64,000 bases of DNA, from the NCBI GenBank assembly GCA_934647195.1, contig CAKUFD010000006.1:1-64000 (forward strand), given 5' to 3'. The position numbers and the translations under genes are program-made. Shown in pieces: positions 1 through 7,882 of the stretch. Every line of letters begins with the position of its first letter. Within the stretch, counting starts at the first letter, position 1. The stretch comes from an uncultured Collinsella sp. (GTDB lineage: Bacteria > Actinomycetota > Coriobacteriia > Coriobacteriales > Coriobacteriaceae). Under the pieces are notes generated by a model. It saw nothing but the letters and a program-made list of their open reading frames with translations, did not search any database and was not told the DNA's origin.

Positions 1-73
1 CTGCATCATCGGCGCCCTGGACAAGGCCGCCGAGACCATGGCCGGCCTCTCCGGCACCCGCATCACGGGCTAA
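1..73 (+). CDS. C-terminal end of an unidentified protein (partial)
   Basis: The window opens inside a gene read in frame 2, ending with the peptide ALDKAAETMAGLSGTRITG and a TAA stop at 71-73. Every one of its 23 visible sense codons ends in G or C, far stronger than chance and stronger than the next gene, which is why I accept this frame as coding. The rest of the gene lies upstream of the window. I do not recognise the family from 23 residues. GC-rich and long inverted repeats follow it, consistent with the end of a transcription unit. Confidence 0.55.
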   Translation, partial: CIIGALDKAAETMAGLSGTRITG

Positions 74-81
74 GGGGTCGC

Positions 82-116
82 CCCGGCCCGCGGGGGTGAA
101 TCGCGCGCGGGCCGGG
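82..116 (+). terminator. GC-rich hairpin after the partial gene
   Basis: CCCGGCCCGCG at 82-92 is the exact reverse complement of CGCGGGCCGGG at 106-116. The stem is very stable but no T-tract follows, so it is a weak terminator candidate or a 3'-end stabilising hairpin for the partial gene. Confidence 0.35.
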
Positions 117-139
117 CTCCGCCTTGCCCGGACCATCGG

Positions 140-205
140 AACCCACGCACAAACGTGCGTTTCCCGCTCTCCAGGACAAAAAGTCGACGTTTGTGCGTGG
201 GTTTT
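140..205 (+). terminator. Long inverted repeat followed by TTTT
   Basis: AACCCACGCACAAACGT (140-156) and ACGTTTGTGCGTGGGTT (187-203) are perfect 17-bp inverted arms around a 30-base loop, and the right arm runs into a TTTT tract at 202-205. It could act as a large intrinsic terminator for the partial gene. The long arms and sizeable loop are unusual for a simple terminator, so a non-autonomous inverted-repeat element is the alternative. Confidence 0.45.
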
Positions 206-262
206 CCGCTTCGAGCGGCTTTGGGCAGTCTCCTTATGCAGTGCCGCCCTCGCCGTACACCA

Positions 263-285
263 TTCATTAGCTCTCAGCTAATGAA
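263..285. promoter_or_regulatory. Perfect 10-bp palindrome upstream of the FxLYD-type gene
   Basis: TTCATTAGCT (263-272) and AGCTAATGAA (276-285) are perfect inverted arms with a 3-base centre, about 80 bases upstream of the next start codon. The symmetry and spacing fit a dimeric repressor operator. No T-tract follows, which argues against a terminator. The binding protein is unknown. Confidence 0.4.
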
Positions 286-363
286 ACGCAATTCCACTCT
301 CTTTACCATGGGCGGTACATCACGTGACGTATGTTTCCGTTGGACTGGAGAATGGAAGAGAAC

Positions 364-804
364 ATGGCAGAGAAAAAGAAGAAGCCTATTGGCAAGATCG
401 TCCTCATCGTTGTGGTAGTGCTTGTCGCGCTCGGTGCGTTTGGCTCGCTTTCCGGCGGCGATAAGGGGAGCGATTCCTCTACGAGCGCCGGCGCTGCAAA
501 GACCGAGCAGACCGAGGAGAAGAAGCAGGAGCAGGAGCCTTACACCATTTCTGACGAGGCACTCGACACCTCGAACCCCTATGGTGTGACGATCACCGGC
601 ACGCTCGTCAACAATACCGATGAGGATAAGAGTTACTTGCAGATCGAGTACAACCTGTATGATGCTGATGGCGCGCAAATCGGCACCGCCCTCGCAAACA
701 TCAGTAACCTCAAGGCAGGCGGCACCTGGAAGTTCGAGGCGGCAAGCATGGAGAAGCCCGAGGACGTTGCTAACTGGGAGCGCGTGGACGTTTCTGGCTT
801 CTAA
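364..804 (+). CDS. Membrane-anchored FxLYD-type domain protein
   Basis: This 146-residue protein begins with a lysine-rich stretch, then a single membrane segment (about residues 12-32), then a Ser/Thr/Glu/Lys-rich linker, then a small domain of about 90 residues. The domain contains the pattern VTITGTLVNNTDEDKSYLQI followed by YNLYDADG, which resembles the FxLYD beta-sandwich found in many surface proteins. It is predicted to be displayed outside the cell; no catalytic residues are evident. The ATG at 364 is preceded by GGAAGAG. An in-frame ATG at 352 would add four residues and cannot be excluded. Function is unknown; a role in envelope sensing or binding would be inference. Confidence 0.75.
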   Translation: MAEKKKKPIGKIVLIVVVVLVALGAFGSLSGGDKGSDSSTSAGAAKTEQTEEKKQEQEPYTISDEALDTSNPYGVTITGTLVNNTDEDKSYLQIEYNLYDADGAQIGTALANISNLKAGGTWKFEAASMEKPEDVANWERVDVSGF

Positions 805-849
805 GAAGTGGACTCGTGTCAACTGTATTGTCTATGAAAGGAGAGGGAG

Positions 850-1272
850 ATGGAGCGCGAACGCCTGACGGAAGAGCTCTTGCACGAACTGCTGGATGCC
901 CCGACAGTCGATTCGTTTATCGGCAGCCATGATCTGCCGAACATCTCCCTTTCCGACTATCTTCAGCAGCTGTTGGAAGAAAAGCATCTTGAGCGTGTGC
1001 GCGTAGTGCGTATGGCCGACCTTAACGAGACCTTTGGCTACCAGATTTTTACCGGGCAGCGCCATCCGTCTCGCAACAAGGTGCTGCAGATTGCCTTCGC
1101 TATGGCCTTGAGCGTGCGCGAGACCAATCGGGCGCTCGCCGCTGCGGGCGCGGCGCGCCTGGATCCCAAATGCCGGCGCGATGCCATCATTCTTTTTTGC
1201 ATTGATCGTGCCCGTTCGCTCCAGAAGGTGAACGAGGAGCTCTATCGGCTGGGCGAAGATACCATCTGCTAA
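850..1272 (+). CDS. HTH/XRE-like protein paired with a Ser/Thr kinase
   Basis: A soluble 140-residue protein behind a strong AAAGGAG-type ribosome-binding site. Its middle part (about residues 55-110) reads like an atypical lambda-repressor-type fold: FGYQIFTGQRHPSRNKVLQI followed by AFAMALSVRETNRALAAAG. This resembles the helix-turn-helix core of XRE regulators, including the TGxRxPSRxKVL signature. The gene ends about 50 bases before a membrane Ser/Thr kinase on the same strand, which suggests a two-gene signalling unit in which this protein is regulator or substrate. That link is inferred from proximity only. Confidence 0.6.
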   Translation: MERERLTEELLHELLDAPTVDSFIGSHDLPNISLSDYLQQLLEEKHLERVRVVRMADLNETFGYQIFTGQRHPSRNKVLQIAFAMALSVRETNRALAAAGAARLDPKCRRDAIILFCIDRARSLQKVNEELYRLGEDTIC

Positions 1273-1320
1273 GCGCTTCTCACCATATGCCGATCCGAAA
1301 CCTTGTCCGCACACCTTGCT

Positions 1321-2655
1321 ATGATGCGTCCCATGGATACAACGGGTGACATAGAGAACAGCTTCGACAGCGAGCTTGATCGTTTTCTGCACGCATGCGG
1401 ATATGATGACCGTTGGCGCGTGATCGAAGTGCTGAAAGATGCTGATGCTACGGGGTCGACCGAGCTCGTCGCGCCTGCTGGCGCGCCGGCAGCGCTCGGC
1501 GGTTCCGATGGCGCATCGCAGCGGTATGTTCGCAAGACATATCCCATACAATCGGATGGCGCTGACGTTTACGAGGTTTTACAGCGGGCTCAGCAGGCGG
1601 GTCTTTTTGCGGGACGCGTGCCCAGGATTGTCGAATGCTTGCGGGGGCCTGGGAGCCGCTCGGTTGTGATGGAGTATGTCGAGGGGCCCACGCTTTTGGG
1701 GTACATTTCGGGCGGTGGCATCTCGCCGGCGGCAGTGAAGTATCTCTTTTTGCAGCTCTGCATTGCTGTTTGTGAGTTGCACGAGCGCATTAATCCACCT
1801 GTTATCCACAGGGATCTTAAGCCATCAAACATAATCGTTTCGCCTACGGGGCCCGTCCTCATCGACTTTGGTATCGCTCGCCTGTGGCATGAGGGTGCCG
1901 AGTGCGATACCACACATTTTGGCACGCGTCGCTATGCTCCGCCCGAGCAGTTTGGCTTTGGGCAGACGAGTGTGCGCAGCGATATCTATGCCCTGGGCAA
2001 GGTGCTGTTCTTTTGCCTTACGGGCAAGCAGCCTCCTAACGCCATGGATGCGTCCTCTTGCGAGGAAGCCGGCGTTTCGCGCTCTATTGCACGGGTGATA
2101 TGCAAGGCCTGTGCCTTTGATCCGCGCGAGCGCTATACGAGCGTTCGCGAGCTGGGTGCGGCGGTGAGCTTGCTGCCGCAGCAGGCATGGGTGGGGTGTC
2201 CTCATCTCGTCTCGAGCGGTCCTTCAACCACCTTTAACTCAATAGAAAATCGGGTAAATCAGGCAGGTCAAGCGCTCGCGAAAGTACAGGGCGGTGTGGG
2301 CTCTTTTCGTCGTTTGCTGCGTCGCATCCCTCGATGGGTTGGGACCATTTGGAACCTACTGCTGCTCTGCGAATTGCTGTTGTGCATCATGGGCAGCCAG
2401 TTTGCGATCTTCAAGCCCAACGCGTTTGATTCGACGCTTCCATTTTGGTTTCGCGTTATGGAGTACGACCTGCTCACCGTATGTGCTCCTGCTGCCATCG
2501 TCAGTATGCTGCTCGATAAACGCGGAGTGTGGAAACGCATCCCCGTGTTTCGAAATTGCGGTCAGCTTCAGGTCTGTTTGGTTGGAACGGGCGTGATTAT
2601 GATGTGCTTTACCGTTACCGTTTGCGCCTCGCTTATCGTGTTGCCAAAACCCTAG
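1321..2655 (+). CDS. Membrane-anchored serine/threonine protein kinase
   Basis: A Hanks-type kinase of about 444 residues. The catalytic loop HRDLKPSN lies near residue 163, the DFG metal-binding motif (LIDFGIAR) near 182, and an activation-segment YAPPEQ near 205. The likely ATP-anchoring lysine is in RKTYP near residue 72. The glycine-rich loop is poorly conserved. After the kinase domain come a linker and three hydrophobic segments (about 343-365, 384-400, 414-440), so the kinase is held at the membrane by its C-terminus. It has no PASTA repeats, so it is not the usual PknB/PrkC peptidoglycan sensor. The start is uncertain: no clear ribosome-binding site precedes the ATGs at 1321, 1324 or 1333, or the TTG at 1303. 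Confidence 0.85.
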   Translation: MMRPMDTTGDIENSFDSELDRFLHACGYDDRWRVIEVLKDADATGSTELVAPAGAPAALGGSDGASQRYVRKTYPIQSDGADVYEVLQRAQQAGLFAGRVPRIVECLRGPGSRSVVMEYVEGPTLLGYISGGGISPAAVKYLFLQLCIAVCELHERINPPVIHRDLKPSNIIVSPTGPVLIDFGIARLWHEGAECDTTHFGTRRYAPPEQFGFGQTSVRSDIYALGKVLFFCLTGKQPPNAMDASSCEEAGVSRSIARVICKACAFDPRERYTSVRELGAAVSLLPQQAWVGCPHLVSSGPSTTFNSIENRVNQAGQALAKVQGGVGSFRRLLRRIPRWVGTIWNLLLLCELLLCIMGSQFAIFKPNAFDSTLPFWFRVMEYDLLTVCAPAAIVSMLLDKRGVWKRIPVFRNCGQLQVCLVGTGVIMMCFTVTVCASLIVLPKP

Positions 2656-2794
2656 AGCTGCTGGTGCCGCTTGATCGCCGCGCTTTTACTGCACCTGCCC
2701 ATGCATCTTGAATAACAGTGCGTGAAAAGCTTGCCCGATGAGTGTTCCGGCTGGTAGGGGAGCGTGCGCTCTGTGGTAGGATAGCTCCGGTAAA

Positions 2795-2920
2795 ACATGG
2801 CCAAGATGGTGGTGCGGAGACGCACGGGCGCATGCGCCCAGGAGAATCGGGGTGAGAATCCCCGGCTGTACCAGTAACCGTATCTCGGACATCCGCGGAA
2901 TCAGTGCGCTGCAGATCGGG
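2795..2920 (+). promoter_or_regulatory. Cobalamin (B12) riboswitch aptamer
   Basis: The leader carries the order of elements of a B12 aptamer: hairpin GTGCGGAGACGCAC (from about 2812), palindrome GGGCGCATGCGCCC (about 2826-2839), then GGAGAAT, then GGGGTGAGAATCCCC, then GGCTGTACCAGTAACCG ending at 2880. These match the conserved GGTGnnAATCC stem and the GCTG...CC...GTAACNG core. A B12-box-like stretch, ATCAGTGCGCTGCAGAT, lies near 2900-2916 but is divergent. The call rests on the core match by eye; a covariance-model search would settle it. It precedes a surface protein with transcobalamin-like domains, which fits a cobalamin-responsive switch. Confidence 0.72.
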
Positions 2921-2946
2921 CGGCGCGCGCGGATGGATGACGTCAA

Positions 2947-3012
2947 GTCGGATCGCCTCCCATCTAGGTGCCGCCCCATGCGGCACACGGCTCTGGAGAA
3001 AGGAGGTCCGAC
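2947..3012 (+). promoter_or_regulatory. Shine-Dalgarno-sequestering stem (riboswitch expression platform)
   Basis: GTCGGA (2947-2952) plus CCTCC (2956-2960) is complementary to GGAGG (3002-3006) plus TCCGAC (3007-3012), with a 3-base bulge. The 3' arm contains the core of the ribosome-binding site and ends immediately before the GTG start at 3013. A smaller hairpin, GTGCCGC/GCGGCAC (2968-2986), sits inside the loop. This would hide the ribosome-binding site and make the switch translational rather than terminator-based. Confidence 0.6.
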
Positions 3013-6000
3013 GTGATCGGACAGCAGCCGCGCGACGGCGAGTGGCAGTCTGCCACTTTGCCGAGCGAGGGAGCGCGCAATCGAGTGGCGCGCGCAATGA
3101 GGAACATAAGAATAGCCTCCACACGTGTCTTTGTGGCGTTCATGACCATGCTTATGGTCTTTGGCACCACGCCGGCGCAACTGTGGGCGGAAGGCGCTGA
3201 GGGCATTGCTCAGGTCGTTGCTTCGCAGGATGCGGGGGCGACGGGGGAGGGCGTCTTAGCTGCAACCGGTGCCGACTCGGCGTCTACTGAGGGCGAGCAG
3301 CCTGCGGAGAGCGCAGGTGCCATAGACCCTTCCGATTCCGCCGATGCGCAGGAGGGTGAGCTACAGGATGCATCACGGCCCTCTGCAAAAGCGGAAGCCG
3401 CTATCGAGGCGGGGGACGATGCCGAGCCCGCTGCGCTGAGCGATGATGGGTCGGATATTGCTCCCGCCGCGTTTGTGACGGTCGACTCTGTCAGCCTGTT
3501 GAACGCCAAGGACCAAGATATTGTTTGGGGATCCGCCTCTAACACTGCTGTCAAGACCGGCGAGACGATCAAAGTCGGCGCCTACTACGAGGACCTCAGC
3601 GGCGACGACGAGGAAATCCACGACTCCGAGTACGCCCAGCTCAAGTACCAGTGGTATGTGGGCGAGAAGCAGAGCTCGGCACCGACCGCCTCGGGCTACA
3701 CGCCTATCGAAGGCGCCACTTCACGTGAGTTCACGCTTACGGCCGATCAGGTGGGCAAGTATGTTGCCTGCAAAGTAACGTACGGTTCGGACAAGTGGGA
3801 CTACGAGTTCACCGGTAGCACGAAGCTGGCGATTGCACAGGGCGAGGGCTCCACCACGCCCGCGACGCCCGATGCCAAGACGCTTGCCGAGGCCAAGCAG
3901 AAGCTTTCCACTTGGAAGCCCAATCCGGTCTATGGCACCGATACCAATATTGTCGATATGCTCTCCGCCAAGCTCAAAGCTCTTGGTTATGAGAACGTGA
4001 AGCCGACTCTCAAGTCTGTGACCTTCGGTGCGACCGACCCGGCCCAGCAGGGCGGCATCGCTGCGGACGGCACCATCACGTATTTCTTCTTGTCCAATGC
4101 GGAGAAAACCACGTATTCCGATTGGTCGCTGCTGCGCCAGTTCAAGCCTACCTATGCGCTGGCGCTTGGCGACGAGACGGTTGAGTTCACGCCCTCGTCC
4201 AACTCAACGCTCGCTTGGGATCAGGCAAAGGTCGAGGAGTATCTGAACGAACAGCTTGACGCCGCAACTCTTGTAGCGTCGCTCAAGACGGGCATCGCAC
4301 CCTCGACTGCCAAGGAAGAGGAGCTTCCCGGCGCGCTCTACGTGGGCGGCAAGAAGGTTGCCGACCTCGCCTGGACTTCGAGCGATTCGTCTGCAGCCAA
4401 GCTGACTTCGGGCTACGATTCCAATTACAACACGGTCTACAAAGTTGCCTACACTCACGGTAACGGCGAGAAGAACGTGACGTTCACCGCAAAGGCGATG
4501 CTTTTCGCCCCTGGCTACGGTAACTCGCCCTCGACCGCGATCACGCGCAACTATGCGGTCAAGGTGGCCTCCAAGTCCGCTGAGGACATTGCTGCCGAGA
4601 AGGCCGAGCTCGAGGCCGCGCTTGCCAAGATCGACGTCCTGGTGGAGGACTATGCCGACTCGAGCAAGAGCGTTGACCTTTCGGCGGTCGAGGGCGACTT
4701 CATCCTGCCCACGACGCGCAAGATCGGTGCCGGCTCGGCGAAGCTTTCCTATGCGTCCAGCAATGATTCCGTGGCAAAGATAAACGGCTATCGCGTCATC
4801 GTTACCCGCGACATTGCCGGCGGCTCCAACACCGCCACCATCACGGCAACGCTCACGCGCGATGGCATCACCGCCACGCGCGACATCACCGTGACGGTCA
4901 AGCCCATTGATGAGTCCGAGATCGACGCCGCCGTAGCACAGATGCAGGCCGTCAAGGATGCCTACGCCACTTCAATCCTGGGCGCCAACACTTCCGCTCA
5001 TGCGGTGAGTGCGAATCTCAGTCCCTGGAGTTCCGCCATGGTCGCCGAGGACGGCACCATCTCGTACTCCAAGACGTACCAGACCGGCCAGATTCATGCC
5101 GACGATCTGCCTGGCTATGATTCCATGGCTGGCGCCAATTGGCGCACCTACCGCTCGGGCGACACTTCCGTCATCGCGGACGAGACGCTGCGCGTGACGC
5201 AGCCTACGGCAGACACGCTCGTTACGGTGGAGAGTTCTCTCACCTACGAGAAGTACAAGGCGCTTGCCGAGGCCCATCCGGAAAACACCAAGCTTCAGAG
5301 TCTGGTTAATCAGCCTGTCAAGGCTACGTTCCGCGTGGTGGGCACGACTGATCACACCGATCCTCAGATTTCGGTCAACTTCAAGCTTGTGGGTATCGGA
5401 GCCGACGGCAGCGATGAAGTTTGGTTCGACGGCGCCCAGGGCGTTGGCTATGGATCTACTGCCGATGCACTGATCGAGCAGATCCTGGACGCCCAGGGTC
5501 TCGCCCACACCTCTGGCACCACGGAGTATGGTTACTATCTTTCTGACATCACCTCAAGCGATGGGCGCACGCTTGGATGGGATGCTGCTACGGGCAAGTA
5601 CTGGCAGCTCTTCGTAAACGGCAAGGCATCCGAAGTTGGCGCAAGCAGCGTAACGCTTGGAGCTGGCGACTCTATCGCTCTGTATTATTCCGCGTTCGGC
5701 GCGAGCCTTGACGATGCGAACAAGGCTACCGTTAAGGCCTCGGTGAGCTTCATCGGCCCGGATGGGAATGGTGACAATTCCGTGTGGGCGTCCGCCAGCG
5801 ACGTCAAGATGTCTTCCGGCTCCACAGCGGCCGACCTCACCGAACAGCAGCTCAAGGCTGCGGGTCTCACCTATGATAGCCAGGGTACCTCTGGGGCTTC
5901 GTTCTACCTGGCTAGCATCACACGCGACGACAAGACCTACGGCTGGGACCAGTCGACCGGTAGGTACTGGCAACTCTACGTGAACGGCGAGTACTCCCAG

Positions 6001-7881
6001 AAGATGGCGGGCCAGGTTACCCTCAGGCCGGGAGACAAGGTCCAGTGGGTTTACGCCGCAGATAACGAGAAGCCCCTGGAGGGTCTCATCGTCAACCCCT
6101 TCGCTTCGCGTCCGGATTGGACCGCCAGCTGGAATGGCTTTGGCAATGCAGGTGGCACGACGCTCGTGAATACGCCGACGCCCACCGAGTCGGCCACGGA
6201 GCTGTGGAAGGTCAATCTGGCTACGGCTGCCGACAAGTGGGTTTCGCTGGGCGACCCCATCATTGCAGGCGGCTACGTTTTCGTTACCACGAACTCCGAG
6301 CTCGTTAAGATCGACAGCGCGGGCAAGGTTGTCGCGCGCGTTTCTAAGGGCGGCACTACTTCGTATTTCTCGCGTCCCGTGTACGCGGATGGTCTGATCA
6401 TCTCGGCAAACGACGACGGCTCCGTGTATGCCTTCTCTGCCGAGACGCTTGAGTGCGTGTGGAAGACGTCTGCGCTCGAGGCACCTGCTGCCGGTGGGCG
6501 CTATCAGGCAAACTCGACCATGACGGTCGCTAATGGCTGCGTATATGCCGAGTTTGTCACGGGCGCCGGCGCCTCTGGTACCGCGACGGGCGGAGCCATG
6601 CTTTGCATCGACATTGCGACGGGCAAGATCGTCTGGTCGGAGGTCACCACCAAGACCGGTTCCTCGACCGGTGAGGGCTATTACTGGGCGGGCGCCGCCG
6701 CTTCTGGCTCCGATCTTGTTATCGGCGATGAAAGCGGCTGCGTAAAACTCATCGACGGCAAATCCGGCAAGGTCAAGTCTTCTGTGAGCCTGTCTGGAAA
6801 TCCCGTTCGTGCAACGATTGTTTCTGCTGGTACCGAGGGCGGCAATCCGATCTTTTTGGCGGTCGGTCGCCAGCCGGCTACGCTCTATAAGATCGTTCGC
6901 GAGGGCGATACCCTTCGTCTTGCGGACTCCTGTGAGTTCGCAAACGTCTCGACTTCTACGCCTGCCGTGGCAAACGGCAAGGTCTATGTTGGTGGAAGCA
7001 ACGCTTCGTATAACGGTCGGTTCACGGTTATCGACCTTGCGTCCATGGAGGTCGAGAAGACCCTCGATATGGGCAAATATGCGGAGGTCAAGGCTTCTCC
7101 GATAGCATCTGTGCAGGGCGGCGACGTCTACGTGTACTTTACATGCAACAAAACTCCGGGTGCCGTCTACTGCTTTAACCAGTCGACCGGTGAAGCCGCA
7201 GAGATCTATACGCCGTCTGGATCCGATGCGAACTACTGCACCGCGAGTGTGATCGCCGATGCCCAGGGCAATCTCTACTACACCAACGATTCTGGTACGC
7301 TGTTTGCCCTCAAGGCGGCTCCGGGTTATACGGTTGCCTTCGATACGCGCGGCGGCAGCACGGTTCCCAGCGCTATGACCGCGCAAAACAAGACCATGGT
7401 TGCCCCTGCGGATCCCGAGCGCTCCGGCTACACGTTTGCCGGTTGGTATAAGGATGTCGATTGCACCGAGGCCTGGGACTTCTCCAAGGATGTCGTGACG
7501 GCCGATATGACGCTTTACGCAAAGTGGGCAAAGAACGAGAGTCCTGCGCCTTCGCCAACTCCCTCGTCTCGTCCGGGCTCGACCAAGGACAACGCTCCTT
7601 CGACCTCCCTCGTCCTCACTTCGCACGCTGCCGTGTCGTTGGCTGGGGCACTTAAGAGCAACGCGGCGCAACAGGCTGCCGAGCATGAGTCGCTTCTCGC
7701 TGGCTTTGATTCCAGTGAGCTCGAGACTGCTAGCGAGGAATCGCCTGAGCAAGGCGCTGTTGCGACGGTTTCGAAGGTAAAGAAGGCCATGCTTCCCATC
7801 TGGCCGTTTATCGGCATCGCTCTGGGCGTCTGCGTGATTGTCCTCGTGGTGCTCAAGCGCAAAAAGCGGGACGGTGAATAG
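3013..7881 (+). CDS. Large surface protein: Ig-like, two DUF4430, PQQ-like propeller, membrane anchor
   Basis: A secreted protein of 1,622 residues. The GTG at 3013 is preceded by an ideal AAAGGAGG site (2999-3006). A signal segment lies at about 29-60. An Ig-like region (155-275) and a degenerate bacterial Ig-like repeat (520-633) follow. Two DUF4430 (transcobalamin C-terminal-like) domains occupy about 784-897 and 905-1017, each with the signature tGkYWQLfVNG or tGRYWQLYVNG. A PQQ-like beta-propeller spans about 1063-1437 with repeated ANG.VY..S units, then an InlB-type repeat (FAGWYKD) at 1438-1507. A Ser/Pro-rich stalk leads to a membrane helix near 1594-1616 and a KRKKRDGE tail. There is no LPXTG. 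With the B12 riboswitch upstream, I infer a role in capturing cobalamin or a corrinoid at the cell surface. Confidence 0.85.
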   Translation: MIGQQPRDGEWQSATLPSEGARNRVARAMRNIRIASTRVFVAFMTMLMVFGTTPAQLWAEGAEGIAQVVASQDAGATGEGVLAATGADSASTEGEQPAESAGAIDPSDSADAQEGELQDASRPSAKAEAAIEAGDDAEPAALSDDGSDIAPAAFVTVDSVSLLNAKDQDIVWGSASNTAVKTGETIKVGAYYEDLSGDDEEIHDSEYAQLKYQWYVGEKQSSAPTASGYTPIEGATSREFTLTADQVGKYVACKVTYGSDKWDYEFTGSTKLAIAQGEGSTTPATPDAKTLAEAKQKLSTWKPNPVYGTDTNIVDMLSAKLKALGYENVKPTLKSVTFGATDPAQQGGIAADGTITYFFLSNAEKTTYSDWSLLRQFKPTYALALGDETVEFTPSSNSTLAWDQAKVEEYLNEQLDAATLVASLKTGIAPSTAKEEELPGALYVGGKKVADLAWTSSDSSAAKLTSGYDSNYNTVYKVAYTHGNGEKNVTFTAKAMLFAPGYGNSPSTAITRNYAVKVASKSAEDIAAEKAELEAALAKIDVLVEDYADSSKSVDLSAVEGDFILPTTRKIGAGSAKLSYASSNDSVAKINGYRVIVTRDIAGGSNTATITATLTRDGITATRDITVTVKPIDESEIDAAVAQMQAVKDAYATSILGANTSAHAVSANLSPWSSAMVAEDGTISYSKTYQTGQIHADDLPGYDSMAGANWRTYRSGDTSVIADETLRVTQPTADTLVTVESSLTYEKYKALAEAHPENTKLQSLVNQPVKATFRVVGTTDHTDPQISVNFKLVGIGADGSDEVWFDGAQGVGYGSTADALIEQILDAQGLAHTSGTTEYGYYLSDITSSDGRTLGWDAATGKYWQLFVNGKASEVGASSVTLGAGDSIALYYSAFGASLDDANKATVKASVSFIGPDGNGDNSVWASASDVKMSSGSTAADLTEQQLKAAGLTYDSQGTSGASFYLASITRDDKTYGWDQSTGRYWQLYVNGEYSQKMAGQVTLRPGDKVQWVYAADNEKPLEGLIVNPFASRPDWTASWNGFGNAGGTTLVNTPTPTESATELWKVNLATAADKWVSLGDPIIAGGYVFVTTNSELVKIDSAGKVVARVSKGGTTSYFSRPVYADGLIISANDDGSVYAFSAETLECVWKTSALEAPAAGGRYQANSTMTVANGCVYAEFVTGAGASGTATGGAMLCIDIATGKIVWSEVTTKTGSSTGEGYYWAGAAASGSDLVIGDESGCVKLIDGKSGKVKSSVSLSGNPVRATIVSAGTEGGNPIFLAVGRQPATLYKIVREGDTLRLADSCEFANVSTSTPAVANGKVYVGGSNASYNGRFTVIDLASMEVEKTLDMGKYAEVKASPIASVQGGDVYVYFTCNKTPGAVYCFNQSTGEAAEIYTPSGSDANYCTASVIADAQGNLYYTNDSGTLFALKAAPGYTVAFDTRGGSTVPSAMTAQNKTMVAPADPERSGYTFAGWYKDVDCTEAWDFSKDVVTADMTLYAKWAKNESPAPSPTPSSRPGSTKDNAPSTSLVLTSHAAVSLAGALKSNAAQQAAEHESLLAGFDSSELETASEESPEQGAVATVSKVKKAMLPIWPFIGIALGVCVIVLVVLKRKKRDGE

Positions 7882-7882
7882 C

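Noticed and set aside
7540..7881. A sortase (LPXTG) signal at the end of the large surface protein
   Set aside because: No LPXTG-like motif precedes the terminal helix; the protein ends as a simple membrane anchor.
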